Below are positions 16,284 to 25,670 of a stretch of 64,000 nucleotides of DNA, one piece after another. Numbering within the stretch: position 1 is the first letter of the stretch; each line of letters opens with the position of its first letter. The notes beneath the pieces are model-generated. The model worked only from the letters and a program-made list of their open reading frames with translations, was not told the DNA's origin and did not search any database. The position numbers and the translations under genes are program-made. Source of the DNA: Candidatus Nanoarchaeia archaeon (GTDB lineage Archaea > Nanobdellota > Nanobdellia > Woesearchaeales > JACPBV01); NCBI GenBank assembly GCA_028279655.1, contig JANQNH010000008.1:22901-86900 (forward strand), in the 5' to 3' direction.

Positions 16284-16496
16284 ATGGGTGCTGGAACAAC
16301 TTTTATTGTTATTTTTTTGGCTCTTCTTTATTTGAGCCTGACAGCAATAGATCTTGGCCTGAACATCCTTCAAGTCATCCCTTTTGTCGGAACAGGCCTT
16401 GAAACTTTAAGCGAGGCGATCATAGAGGGATTACAGGCTATTATGGTTATGGTTGGTGCTGTTGTAATTGCGAAGTGGGGGAATGAAGTATCATGA
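16284..16496 (+). CDS. Small two-helix membrane protein
   Basis: 70 aa with two hydrophobic helices separated by a short Gly-containing turn (V-G-T-G-L), a layout shared with VirB2/TrbC-like and other ring-forming membrane subunits; this is only a topological likeness. ATG 16284 follows GGGGTG. The stop overlaps the next start (ATGA). Confidence 0.6.
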   Translation: MGAGTTFIVIFLALLYLSLTAIDLGLNILQVIPFVGTGLETLSEAIIEGLQAIMVMVGAVVIAKWGNEVS

Positions 16497-16732
16497 AAAA
16501 AAAGATTATGTTTGCAATTTTGTTGTTGGTTCTCCTCAGTGGATGTTCCTCTGAGTTTTGGAGTATCTCTTTGGGTGATAGTTGTGACACCAAACAAGAT
16601 TGCCTGGATTCTATCGAATCAAAAGGGATTGAGATTCAGGATCCTTCCCTGGTGAAGTGTGAGATGAATAAATGTATACTTGATGATCCTGTTGATCTAA
16701 ACTCAGGTGAGGAAGTGGTGAATGAACAATGA
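16493..16732 (+). CDS. Small Cys-rich lipoprotein
   Basis: 79 aa. The signal peptide ends in lipobox L-L-S-G-C-S, so it is likely lipid-anchored. The mature part has S-C-x5-D-C ... V-K-C-x3-K-C-x2-D, the same four-Cys module as in the outer domain of the protein at 12522-12950. It overlaps both neighbours by 4 nt. Confidence 0.65.
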   Translation: MKKKIMFAILLLVLLSGCSSEFWSISLGDSCDTKQDCLDSIESKGIEIQDPSLVKCEMNKCILDDPVDLNSGEEVVNEQ

Positions 16733-18312
16733 GAAAAACGATTCTTCTTTCTTTGTTGGCCTGTTTGTTTCTAGTTCCAATTATCAGCGCTGTATCTTTC
16801 ACTCCTATCTTCTGCAATGATTATGAGTTCACTTGTTGCAATTCTTATAAATACTTTGATGAGACAAGAACTAAGAATCAAGCTCAAGCCATGGTTTGCA
16901 GTGAGACAGCCATCTATTGCGAGGTTGAGAACATTGTTGCTGATGGTCTTACACTAAGCAACTATGGATATTATGTTGGATCTCAAAATTGTGGCTTAGA
17001 TGATGCCTGGTATAATTCCCCTCATTATGAATGCGGTGACGAGAGAAAGGAGTATTCAACAAGTATAAGGTTGGAACCAGGAGAGAGAATTTATTTTGGA
17101 TGGCGTGGCATTGGAAAATATACAATGACCTATCGCTTCAAGGCTTACAGTAGTAAGTTAACATTCTGTGGTGGAAGCGGTTGCACTTCCGGTGTTGCTG
17201 TTGCTGGTGCTGATAAATGCACGTTCAGGCCTGATGGAAATACAGTCTATACTTCAACAAGTGCATTGAGTGGGAAGAAAACAGCCTATTCCTATACTGT
17301 CCCATACCAGCCACCAACTAACTGTGTACTTGCATGGCAGTCAGGCAACAGGCATGTATGCGGATATGAAGAAGAAAGTTGCAACTCTGACAGTGATTGT
17401 GGCGGCCATACTTACGGCAATAAAGAATGCTATGGAAGAACCCTTCAAACTTATGGGTGCAGATCCTATGGGAATACATTAAATGGTTATGACAGGGGGC
17501 CATTCAATAGTGGATGGGGAACCGATAAATCAGAGCCAATGACAAGCGGTGGCGCTGACTTTGGAAGAAGATGCGAGATCATAAACTCAAAATCTGTTCA
17601 ATGCTGTGGAGACACGGATTGTGGATCCAACTTCTTTTGTGACACAGAAACCTTCACTTGCAAAGAAGAAGTTGAATGTTATAATGACTATGATTGTGGG
17701 GTTTCTGAGATATGTGATGCTTACTCAAATACTTACAAAACCGCAAGATGTGATGGCGGTGAGTGTGTGAGAGATGAAAAGGATGTTGAATGTTGCCAGG
17801 ATTACAACTGTCCTGATGGTTATTACTGCAATATAGACTATGAATGCAGAGAGAGTGAGAAAGAACCTCAACCTTGCCTAAAAGAATGTTGCGTTGGGAT
17901 CTCTGGCTTTATAGACAAGCCATGCCCCTCTGATAGATCTATATGCTGTGCTGATCAAAGCTGTGCTGAATCAGAAGGTGAATGCAGTGGCGGAAATGTA
18001 GTTGAAAGCATTGAAGCTGGAAACTGCAATGACAAAGAGGACAATGACGGTGATGGATTAGTTGATGAGAATGATCCTGATTGTGCAATCTGTGTTGTTG
18101 ATGATATGGAATACAATCTTGGCCCCAAGCAATGCTGTGAGAAGAAGGGTGGAACATGGGTTGACAAAGAGAAAAGCTCATGGTTTGGATTGAAGAAAAC
18201 AGATGAGAGTTATTGCAATAATCCTAATATCTTGCTGTATGCTGGAATCTTTATAATCATAATCCTGGTTTTGGTTCTTATAGGCTGGGGTATCTATGTA
18301 TTCAACAATTAG
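16729..18312 (+). CDS. Large Cys-rich exported protein with C-terminal anchor
   Basis: 527 aa. It has a signal peptide (to about residue 22), a very Cys-rich body and a C-terminal transmembrane helix (about 499-524). Between about 215 and 400 it carries repeated D-x-D-C / C-C-G-D-T-D-C / Y-D-C-G type Cys pairs, as in disulfide-knotted surface repeats. Near 420-445 an acidic D-N-D-G-D-G-L-V-D-E-N-D-P-D segment resembles a calcium-binding (thrombospondin type 3/dockerin-like) loop. It probably faces outward as a surface or stalk component. Start and stop overlap or abut its neighbours. Confidence 0.65.
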   Translation: MRKTILLSLLACLFLVPIISAVSFTPIFCNDYEFTCCNSYKYFDETRTKNQAQAMVCSETAIYCEVENIVADGLTLSNYGYYVGSQNCGLDDAWYNSPHYECGDERKEYSTSIRLEPGERIYFGWRGIGKYTMTYRFKAYSSKLTFCGGSGCTSGVAVAGADKCTFRPDGNTVYTSTSALSGKKTAYSYTVPYQPPTNCVLAWQSGNRHVCGYEEESCNSDSDCGGHTYGNKECYGRTLQTYGCRSYGNTLNGYDRGPFNSGWGTDKSEPMTSGGADFGRRCEIINSKSVQCCGDTDCGSNFFCDTETFTCKEEVECYNDYDCGVSEICDAYSNTYKTARCDGGECVRDEKDVECCQDYNCPDGYYCNIDYECRESEKEPQPCLKECCVGISGFIDKPCPSDRSICCADQSCAESEGECSGGNVVESIEAGNCNDKEDNDGDGLVDENDPDCAICVVDDMEYNLGPKQCCEKKGGTWVDKEKSSWFGLKKTDESYCNNPNILLYAGIFIIIILVLVLIGWGIYVFNN

Positions 18313-18321
18313 GTGAATGGT

Positions 18322-20172
18322 GTGTGTTTCAAAAAAATATCAACTCTACTGATGTTTACACTTTTTCTTAGCGGATGCAATCTTCTATCAATAGGACTAT
18401 GGGATGATTACTTGATTGAAGATGACTTCATGATTGAATCTCAGGCCTTCCAGAAGCCTTTTCATGATAATCCTTCTTGTGATTATACCGCTGGAACTAC
18501 AAGCTCATGGGATTGTGATGATGGCACTTGGGCAACAAGAGGGATCTGCAATAATCTTGGATGTAGTGAGGCAGAGATCAAAGGAAATGATCTTATACTC
18601 CAAGGATCTAGTTCAGGCGGTGATGCCACTGCAACATACAAGGCCAATCTAAAGAACAAGGACATTAAGTTTAGAGTAGAGCTTCAATCCAATGGGGGTG
18701 GTGTTAATTTTGGATCCCACAATGTCCTAAGTGGCAATAGTGGATTCCATCTTATTGAATTGATCAAGGATGTTGTTGATGAGGATAAGTTCCTGGTTCT
18801 TGATAATGGTGAGGCTGTCAAAGAGATTATAGTATCTGATTCTGAGGCAAATCTTGAGTTTTACTGCAATAAGAAGGATGGCGGATATGGTGGGCCATCT
18901 GGATATATCAAGGTGGACTGGATCAAGTCAAAGCCTTATTTCTCTTGTGAAGTCAGCAATAATGAGGTTGTGATCTCTGACTTCTTTGGTGAAGGATCAA
19001 CCTATGACATCCATGATCTTACCTATGAGGCCACTAAGTTCTGCCCAGTTGATTATCCGGCTGTTGTGAGGGATTATAGTGAAATTGGAATCAAGTCAGA
19101 TGTCAGAGGATCCATTATTGAGGGATTGACTAAGGGCAAGTCATTCACCGTTCCAAGTATGCAGAGCCATGAGATCAGGTATATCACAACATACAAGGAT
19201 GATATGGGGGTTAGGTGTGAGATCAATGAAGTCTATGATACTCAACTAAAGGAATGTGTCTCTAAGATTTTTGAACAGGATTATATTATCCAGATGGCCA
19301 CAAGCTGTGATCAAGTTACATGCAATGAGGAATATTCTGAGTATTGCGAGATGAGAGATGATGTTCCTGTCTGTGTCAGGCCCTACAAGGTTGTTGAGAA
19401 AGTCAGGGATAAGATCATCATTAAAGTTGGGAGTGATCAGCATTCTTTTGAGAATGAGGCTGTCATTGGGAACAAACAGATAACAACTTCTATTCCTGAG
19501 TTTACATGCAATCCTGGTGGAGAGGATCATAATGCACCTTTTCCTGATAAGGATTGCTGGAATGTTGATGTCAACTATGATGGAGAAAGCTATGAGATGA
19601 AGGAAGGTGATAAGGTTGATCTCAATGATTATCTAAACCTGGAATTGAAATCCATCACAGCCCACTATGAGTATGATCTTGGGAAGGTTGATTCTTATTC
19701 AAATCTTATGATCCTAACAATAGATTTTGATGGCGTTACCTCAAAGATAATTGATTCAAATTATTATGTTGTAAAGGATAGTTCCAGAGAGATGTGCTTT
19801 GATATTGAGAATAAACTTGGTGTTGATTTCTCCAAGGATCAATCAGGTTATTCTATATTGCAGACTGTGGATCTTCAAAATATCCAGAAACCCAGGGAAA
19901 TTAGAGAGAAGGACATTCCTGGTGGGAAAACCCAGTTTTGTATTCCCATAGACACTGAGATCTATGGCATATCTTTTTTTGAGATCAATCCATACTTTAA
20001 GATAGATGATGAATTATTCTTTGATGATGAAGAAATTGTGTATAATTATGAGGTTGTTGATGAGATTCCAGGGGGCTATATTGATATTATTGACACACCA
20101 GTTGATCAGAAAAGTTGTTCCGGCTGGAACTTCTTTTGTAGGATCTATTACTGGATCAAGAACCTATTTTGA
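18322..20172 (+). CDS. Large lipoprotein
   Basis: 616 aa from GTG 18322, which is placed correctly behind GGTGA (18312-18316); GTG 18313 directly abuts the previous stop and is less likely. Lipobox L-F-L-S-G-C-N predicts lipid anchoring. The N-terminal half looks like a jelly-roll, carbohydrate-binding-like domain (L-I-L-Q-G-S-S-S-G-G-D-A-T). The C-terminal third is beta-rich and ends W-N-F-F-C-R-I-Y-Y-W-I-K-N-L-F, an amphipathic tail. About 20 cysteines fit extracellular disulfides. Unknown family. Confidence 0.6.
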   Translation: MCFKKISTLLMFTLFLSGCNLLSIGLWDDYLIEDDFMIESQAFQKPFHDNPSCDYTAGTTSSWDCDDGTWATRGICNNLGCSEAEIKGNDLILQGSSSGGDATATYKANLKNKDIKFRVELQSNGGGVNFGSHNVLSGNSGFHLIELIKDVVDEDKFLVLDNGEAVKEIIVSDSEANLEFYCNKKDGGYGGPSGYIKVDWIKSKPYFSCEVSNNEVVISDFFGEGSTYDIHDLTYEATKFCPVDYPAVVRDYSEIGIKSDVRGSIIEGLTKGKSFTVPSMQSHEIRYITTYKDDMGVRCEINEVYDTQLKECVSKIFEQDYIIQMATSCDQVTCNEEYSEYCEMRDDVPVCVRPYKVVEKVRDKIIIKVGSDQHSFENEAVIGNKQITTSIPEFTCNPGGEDHNAPFPDKDCWNVDVNYDGESYEMKEGDKVDLNDYLNLELKSITAHYEYDLGKVDSYSNLMILTIDFDGVTSKIIDSNYYVVKDSSREMCFDIENKLGVDFSKDQSGYSILQTVDLQNIQKPREIREKDIPGGKTQFCIPIDTEIYGISFFEINPYFKIDDELFFDDEEIVYNYEVVDEIPGGYIDIIDTPVDQKSCSGWNFFCRIYYWIKNLF

Positions 20173-20181
20173 GGTGAACAG

Positions 20182-23040
20182 ATGAATTGCATAAACAAGG
20201 GGATTATATCACTGTTTTTCTTGATAGGTATGTGTAGCTTAGTTTATGCTGTTGATTTTTCTGACAATATCTATGATTATTATAACTTTGGTTCTGGAAA
20301 ATATGGATATGATGGTCTGAATGCCACTGATGTTGGGCCTGATGGAACTGTTGCAGTTCTTGACAATAGCATATCAACAACCGGATGGGAGAATCCTTAT
20401 GCTGGATCCGTTTTTTATTCTGATATTATTGGTTATGGCAATTCCCCTCTTTCTATAACTGATGGCCAATCTGAGGGGGCCTTTAATTCTCCATTATTGA
20501 ATAATGGAAGTTTTACTGGAATTATAAGAATGAGCCTATACTGTAACTCTACAAACGGACTGGCAATAAGAATAATCGAACCCAGGACTGGATCTTATCT
20601 GTATAGAATGACGTTGGCTGGGGATATAGATGCAGAAGGATATGAATCCGATAATAGCACTTGGTTTGATGAAACTATTGGTCAAATCCCCATTTCTGAT
20701 TGGTTCAATTTATCCATAGAATTTAATGGAACTGGACCTAGTGGAATGGGTGATGTTAAATATTGTATTAATGACACACCACAAAGAATTATAACTAATG
20801 GCTATGGGGCCATGCAGAAGATTCAGTTTGCTTTTGAAGTTGCCTCTGGATGTAAGATTGATAACTTTATGATCACTAAAAATGGGCTTGTTTTAGCTGA
20901 TGAAGGTGGCGGTGAACCTGACACAACACCCCCAACATCCTCAAATTTCCAGAACAACGCCTCAACAGTCAGCAAATATGGGGATGTTGTTAATTGGAGT
21001 ATAGATCTTGCTGATGAAACTGGATTAAGCGGATATATCTTTGCCCACAATCAAACTGGGACATTAACGAATGGTAGTTTTACCGAAATATCTGGAAGCC
21101 CAGCAACAGCATCCGAGGATGAATCTTCAACAATAACAATGGCTAAGGATAACTATATCTGTGGACAGTATTGGTTTAATGACACTTCTGGAAATGTCAA
21201 TCAAACAGATTTCAGTTGCTTCACAATAGCTAATTCTGTACCTACACAACCAGTAGTGAGTTATCCCTCAGATTCAACAGTATATTCAATAATAAATTAT
21301 CTCAACTATACCGGCACAGATGGTGATGGGGATTCCCTCACTTATGATATTTACATCAATGGAACTATCAATATCAGTGGGATTGGGACTAATGTTTCAA
21401 GCTGGAATGCCTCAGATGGATATTATAACATGACAGTCACCGCTACTGATGGAACCGACACATCAAGTCATAGCTCTGTTATTGCATTCAGGCTTGACAG
21501 TACAGTTCCATTGATCTCATGGAACCTTCCTTCTGGAAATATAGGCGGTTCTTTTAGCAACTATACGTTTGATGTTGATGTTGTTGATACTTATCTGGAT
21601 TGTGTGGGCCTTTATATCAACTGGACTGGAAATTCAACTGAGGCTTTCAGGAATGTCACTTGTGGTGTATCTTCTCCATACAAGGTTGTTGATAACTTTA
21701 ATTTCAGCCAATATGGTGAGGGGAACTTCTCTGTTGAGATATGCGCTAATGATACGGCAACAGCATCACCGCCTATTCCTAATTACAACGCTTCAATAGA
21801 CAATGACAAGAAGGAAATGAGCTTCATAGACACCGAGTTCAAAGATCAAACTACAATGAAGATGGAAATCATAGGCCAGGATTTTAATGCAAAGGATGTT
21901 GGCCTTAGTCTCTACTCAAAGCATGATGGGGAACATCTTGAGTATGGGGCATATATTGATGAGATGAATGAGGGGGATAAGGTTAAAACAACTTACTATC
22001 CAGGGAATTTAGGCTTCACTATGAGAAATACTGATTTGCCCTGTCACTTTACTTATGGGAATAAGTATCACCACCATAAGGATCTTATCGAGGATGGCTG
22101 GACTATTGATTCATGTGAATTGAAGAAGGATGGAACTATTGAAGTTATCTCTCACAATGAGGATTATTCTAAGGCTTCCAAAGACAAGAATGGGAAGATT
22201 ATCTATGATCCTATGAGTGGGCAGATCAACAGCAAGTGTGAAGTCAGATATATGTATAGGGATGTTACAGATCCAGTGATCGCAAACTTATCTTTATCTT
22301 CCTATACAATAGATCTTGGCAGTACAGTCACCATATACGCTGATGCTGGGGATGATCACAGTGTTGCTGGTGTTTATGTCAATGTCACATCACCATCATC
22401 TGATATTCAAAGGTTTAGTATGAATAAGGGAACAGGATCCCAGTATTCAAAATTATATGCACCTTCCACTGCTGGGACATATTCTTTTGGCTTTGATGTC
22501 ACTGATAATGCTGGGAATGTTGCCTCAAATCAATCAACAGGCTTTTCTCTTGTTGTTTCCACATCCAGTGGAAGTTCCCCAAGCGCCTCAACAAGCAGTT
22601 CTTATGGAACAACTTATATAATCAGTGATGGTGGTGACTGCAACATTCAGAAGGTTAAACCTTCAACTGGCAAGATCTGGCTCATGAAAGACACATCTGT
22701 TGAGATAGTGTTAAAAAATACTGACACAACTATTGACACTTTTTCATTCACCTTGATTGGGGACACTGACTGTGAGATTCAGCATAATTCAGCATCCCTT
22801 AATGGAGAATCAACCTTTACCAATTCCTTAAAGTGTACTGTTGGGGAAGATAGAAAAGAAGGAACGCTTATTGTTGAATCCTCTCAATGTGATACTTCTT
22901 TTAGCATTGTTACAGATAACTCATTCATTGGTGGGTTATTGAGTAGGGTTGATAAGAATGTGGCTGTTGTGGGTGGGGTGTTCCTCTTTGTTGTTATAAT
23001 CCTTACTATATTTATCCTGTTCGGTGCGTTCAGTTCTTAG
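20182..23040 (+). CDS. Adhesin-like surface protein with Ig-like repeats
   Basis: 952 aa. It has a signal peptide (to about 23), an N-terminal concanavalin-like segment (about 30-235), then Ig/fibronectin-like repeats starting at D-T-T-P-P-T-S-S, V-P-T-Q-P-V-V-S and D-P-V-I-A-N-L-S. A Ser-rich linker follows, then a small Cys-containing domain and a C-terminal transmembrane helix (about 926-948). There are numerous N-x-S/T sequons. GAGGTGAAC precedes the ATG. As last and largest gene of the operon it is a candidate tip or attachment protein. A terminator hairpin follows immediately. Confidence 0.65.
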   Translation: MNCINKGIISLFFLIGMCSLVYAVDFSDNIYDYYNFGSGKYGYDGLNATDVGPDGTVAVLDNSISTTGWENPYAGSVFYSDIIGYGNSPLSITDGQSEGAFNSPLLNNGSFTGIIRMSLYCNSTNGLAIRIIEPRTGSYLYRMTLAGDIDAEGYESDNSTWFDETIGQIPISDWFNLSIEFNGTGPSGMGDVKYCINDTPQRIITNGYGAMQKIQFAFEVASGCKIDNFMITKNGLVLADEGGGEPDTTPPTSSNFQNNASTVSKYGDVVNWSIDLADETGLSGYIFAHNQTGTLTNGSFTEISGSPATASEDESSTITMAKDNYICGQYWFNDTSGNVNQTDFSCFTIANSVPTQPVVSYPSDSTVYSIINYLNYTGTDGDGDSLTYDIYINGTINISGIGTNVSSWNASDGYYNMTVTATDGTDTSSHSSVIAFRLDSTVPLISWNLPSGNIGGSFSNYTFDVDVVDTYLDCVGLYINWTGNSTEAFRNVTCGVSSPYKVVDNFNFSQYGEGNFSVEICANDTATASPPIPNYNASIDNDKKEMSFIDTEFKDQTTMKMEIIGQDFNAKDVGLSLYSKHDGEHLEYGAYIDEMNEGDKVKTTYYPGNLGFTMRNTDLPCHFTYGNKYHHHKDLIEDGWTIDSCELKKDGTIEVISHNEDYSKASKDKNGKIIYDPMSGQINSKCEVRYMYRDVTDPVIANLSLSSYTIDLGSTVTIYADAGDDHSVAGVYVNVTSPSSDIQRFSMNKGTGSQYSKLYAPSTAGTYSFGFDVTDNAGNVASNQSTGFSLVVSTSSGSSPSASTSSSYGTTYIISDGGDCNIQKVKPSTGKIWLMKDTSVEIVLKNTDTTIDTFSFTLIGDTDCEIQHNSASLNGESTFTNSLKCTVGEDRKEGTLIVESSQCDTSFSIVTDNSFIGGLLSRVDKNVAVVGGVFLFVVIILTIFILFGAFSS

Positions 23041-23086
23041 GGCTTTGGGGAGTTTGGTTTCCCCCTTTCCAGAATTCCCAAAAGCC
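23041..23086 (+). terminator. Terminator-like hairpin between convergent operons
   Basis: GGCTTTGGGGA (23041-23051) pairs with TTCCCAAAAGCC (23075-23086). It directly follows the last stop codon of the plus-strand operon, and T-rich sequence follows. Confidence 0.55.
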
Positions 23087-23189
23087 ATTCTTTTTGAGTA
23101 TGTTATCATGGAACCTAATGTGATGGATTTTTGAATAAAGGGGAAGTAGGCTTTAGTTATACTTTATTTAAATAGGGGGCCTATCCAAG

Positions 23190-23474
23190 TTATACTTTTT
23201 CAAGAAGTTTCTTCCTTTCTTCCTTCTTCTTGGCCTCATATTTTTGTAGCTTCTTGATCTTTATAGACGATAAGAAAAAATCAAGGATCCTTGGATCCAG
23301 GTCAGGTATAACTTTCTCTATGTTCTCAGCCTGTTTTTTGGCTAGTTTTATACTAAACTTGATAACTGATGGTATTGCCCCTCTAACCTTGGATATATCG
23401 CTTATTCCTATGCTTCTACCAATCTCAGCTATATCCTTTAAATATTCATCATTCAAATCTATTGGGTACTTCAT
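23190..23474 (-). CDS. Small hypothetical helical protein
   Basis: 94 aa from ATG 23474, which lies behind GGGGGATGAT. Mostly helical and charged, with a very basic C-terminus (K-K-K-E-E-R-K-K-L-L-E-K-V). Unknown. It is the distal gene of the minus-strand operon. The longer frame upstream overlaps the micro-protein gene before it and is less likely. Confidence 0.5.
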   Translation of the reverse strand: MKYPIDLNDEYLKDIAEIGRSIGISDISKVRGAIPSVIKFSIKLAKKQAENIEKVIPDLDPRILDFFLSSIKIKKLQKYEAKKKEERKKLLEKV

Positions 23475-23476
23475 TA

Positions 23477-23593
23477 TCATCCCCCTTCTAGTACAAATAT
23501 AACGGATATTATTAAGATTATGCAATAGATCCACCAGTATATAAGGAAGTTGGCCAGTATTCCGGCAATTAGATCACCTATCTTCTTAATCAT
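23477..23593 (-). CDS. 38-aa single-helix membrane protein
   Basis: Starts M-I-K-K-I-G-D-L-I-A-G and continues as one long hydrophobic helix ending F-V-L-E-G-G. Its stop codon lies 2 nt before the next start, within that gene's RBS. It fits the operon's close packing. Confidence 0.5.
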   Translation of the reverse strand: MIKKIGDLIAGILANFLIYWWIYCIILIISVIFVLEGG

Positions 23594-23599
23594 TATACA

Positions 23600-24307
23600 T
23601 CATTCCTCTGGAACCTTCATGAAGCACATCCAGTGCGTTTTCCCCTTCTTGTCAGATGTATGGCCAAAAAGCGGCTTAGTTTTGAATATGCTTAATATTG
23701 TTGATACTGAGATCGAACCCTCGGACCACTTGAAAATCAATATACCAAAAGACTTCAATACCCTCATGCACTCATCAAACCCTTGTTTGATATCCAATGG
23801 CCATTGATCAGGATCTAATGTTCCATACTTATTATTTAACCAAGAGAACTTCCCATCCCTACTAAATAGGTGGGGTGGATCATATACAACTAAGTAGAAG
23901 CTCTCGTTAGGATATTGGAGTTTCCTGAAATCTTGGACTATATCAGGATCCACATCAGACTTCATATCTGAGAAAATAACATGGGGATTCTCCTTATTAA
24001 ACCAAAACATCTTATGACCACAACATACATCTAGGATATACTTTCCCCCTGGTACATTGGCCATTGTGGCCACATTTGACCTTGCCAAGGAATCATCTGA
24101 CATTCTTAGATCTTGATTAGACAGTCCCTTGGATCCAAGGGACTGTCCTTCCTGCAGGTAGGACTGTGCTTTCTTATTCCATCTTCCATCTAAGCAATTA
24201 TCTTTACAGATCCAAGTCATAGATCCTGGTTTATCTGATTCTCTAACTGGTTTGAGGAATTTCTCAAGCCTTTTCTTCCTGCACTTGGTACATTTGTGTC
24301 TTTTCAT
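23600..24307 (-). CDS. Phage-type SAM-dependent methyltransferase with N-terminal zinc ribbon
   Basis: 235 aa from ATG 24307. C6-x2-C9 and C34-x3-C38 form a zinc ribbon. Motif I is I-L-D-V-C-C-G-H-K-M-F-W (92-102) and the catalytic-type motif D-P-P-H is at 143-146. The C-terminal K-T-H-W-M-C-F-M-K is characteristic of a methyltransferase family common in phages and prophages. The substrate is unknown; nucleic acid is likely from D-P-P-H and the zinc ribbon. Its ATG overlaps the stop of the ATPase gene (ATGA). Confidence 0.7.
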   Translation of the reverse strand: MKRHKCTKCRKKRLEKFLKPVRESDKPGSMTWICKDNCLDGRWNKKAQSYLQEGQSLGSKGLSNQDLRMSDDSLARSNVATMANVPGGKYILDVCCGHKMFWFNKENPHVIFSDMKSDVDPDIVQDFRKLQYPNESFYLVVYDPPHLFSRDGKFSWLNNKYGTLDPDQWPLDIKQGFDECMRVLKSFGILIFKWSEGSISVSTILSIFKTKPLFGHTSDKKGKTHWMCFMKVPEE

Positions 24308-25524
24308 TCTCTGTGAAACTCCTGGGGGCATTCATAAGGGATGAACTTGAAGGTGTTCTTAAACTCATTCTGGAAGGCAAATTCCCTGATGTTCTTGTAT
24401 CTGTTGAATTTAAGAGATCTCACCATGTTCATAACATACTCCCCTGAACATCTCTTGACCTCTGCTAGATCATAACCTCTCATCTCTCCAAAGATCTTCT
24501 CATTGCTGATGTCAACTATGGTTCTGTTGAGATTAGATATAGATGGGCTGTTGACATACTGGGCTATCTTCAACTTCCTTGCTCTAAGGAATGAGTTCAC
24601 CATCTCACTTGAGACATACTCAATCTTCTTCTTCTCCTCACTGTCTATGGTTTGCCTTGGCATGATCCTATCCCCTTCTTCATAGAACAATGCTGGGGCC
24701 ACATCATCAGGATATTTCTTCCTGAACTTAATCACTTCCTTTTGGATCTTGCTGATCTCTACCCTGGCAAGATCAACAAAGCCATTGAAGTTTAGGAATA
24801 GGTTCTTGTTCTGTTTCAGTAGCTTAATGTAGAGGGGAACTCTCTCATCAGTCAAAGCAAATAGGTTCTTCTCAATTATGCTATAGAGATACTTCAACAA
24901 GCTCTGTTTTGTCTGTGATGGTATTGTGTCATGCTTATCATAGGGCCTCTTATATTCTTCACTATGCCTGTATGCTAAAATGCTTTCTCTGTCATTGGTT
25001 GGGAATCCTTTGATAAAATCATACAGATCTGCAAGATCATCAAAGGGACCATAGTGTTTTAGGTTCTGCTTCAAGATCATACTTGCACCCACTGGAAAAC
25101 CTAATCCTCTTAGTTCATCACTGCTGTAGTTGTTTATGTTTGGAACAACCTTTGTTTCATACTTCTCAACATCTTCTGGATCTATTGATGGTGAAGGGTA
25201 TGAGAAGAATAAGGCATTTGTAACAGGCCTTGGTGGTGTGTATGGTGGTAGGTTAATAGGATCCTTGTTTGCATAATAGCTGAACTTATGATCTTCCCCT
25301 TCCCAATCAAACATAATACAAGGCCTGACCTGAGCTATGAACCAATTCAATAATCTAAAGATTACACTCTTGCCTCTGCCAGTCATTGCACCCATCACTA
25401 AGGAATCTGAGATCCTTGGTAAGATCTTGAATATTGTTGATTCTTTTTCAGGCGCAATTCCCAATGGGATTTGCTTCTTTGATATCCAATAGTTCTTTAC
25501 TTCCTTTTGCTCGAATAGTCTCAT
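24304..25524 (-). CDS. HerA/FtsK-superfamily P-loop ATPase
   Basis: 406 aa from ATG 25524. Walker A G-A-M-T-G-R-G-K-S is at 45-53 and a Walker B-like A-L-F-Y-E-E-G-D-R at about 260. It follows the fold order of HerA/VirD4/FtsK motors, but a ~200-residue insertion between Walker A and B and the E-E-G-D-R are unusual. Such ATPases pump DNA during packaging or conjugation; which applies here is unknown. It is the only obvious motor in the element. The 30-nt longer GTG start would overlap the preceding micro-protein and lacks an RBS. Confidence 0.65.
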   Translation of the reverse strand: MRLFEQKEVKNYWISKKQIPLGIAPEKESTIFKILPRISDSLVMGAMTGRGKSVIFRLLNWFIAQVRPCIMFDWEGEDHKFSYYANKDPINLPPYTPPRPVTNALFFSYPSPSIDPEDVEKYETKVVPNINNYSSDELRGLGFPVGASMILKQNLKHYGPFDDLADLYDFIKGFPTNDRESILAYRHSEEYKRPYDKHDTIPSQTKQSLLKYLYSIIEKNLFALTDERVPLYIKLLKQNKNLFLNFNGFVDLARVEISKIQKEVIKFRKKYPDDVAPALFYEEGDRIMPRQTIDSEEKKKIEYVSSEMVNSFLRARKLKIAQYVNSPSISNLNRTIVDISNEKIFGEMRGYDLAEVKRCSGEYVMNMVRSLKFNRYKNIREFAFQNEFKNTFKFIPYECPQEFHRE

Positions 25525-25526
25525 CT

Positions 25527-25658
25527 TCAACTCTGAGTATATCCAAAGATCCACATTAATATAGAATCAATAAACATTGTCCAAAATCCAGCTTTCCATT
25601 CCCACCATATCGCATCTGCAACTAAACAGAAAAATCCATATCCTAATGTTATTATCAC
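25527..25658 (-). CDS. 43-aa membrane micro-protein
   Basis: GTG start at 25658, 6 nt behind AGGTGAT. Two short hydrophobic segments (G-Y-G-F-F-C-L-V-A-D and F-I-D-S-I-L-M-W-I-F-G). The stop lies 2 nt before the ATPase start. Found by reading the otherwise empty interval. Confidence 0.45.
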   Translation of the reverse strand: MIITLGYGFFCLVADAIWWEWKAGFWTMFIDSILMWIFGYTQS

Positions 25659-25670
25659 TTTCGCATCACC

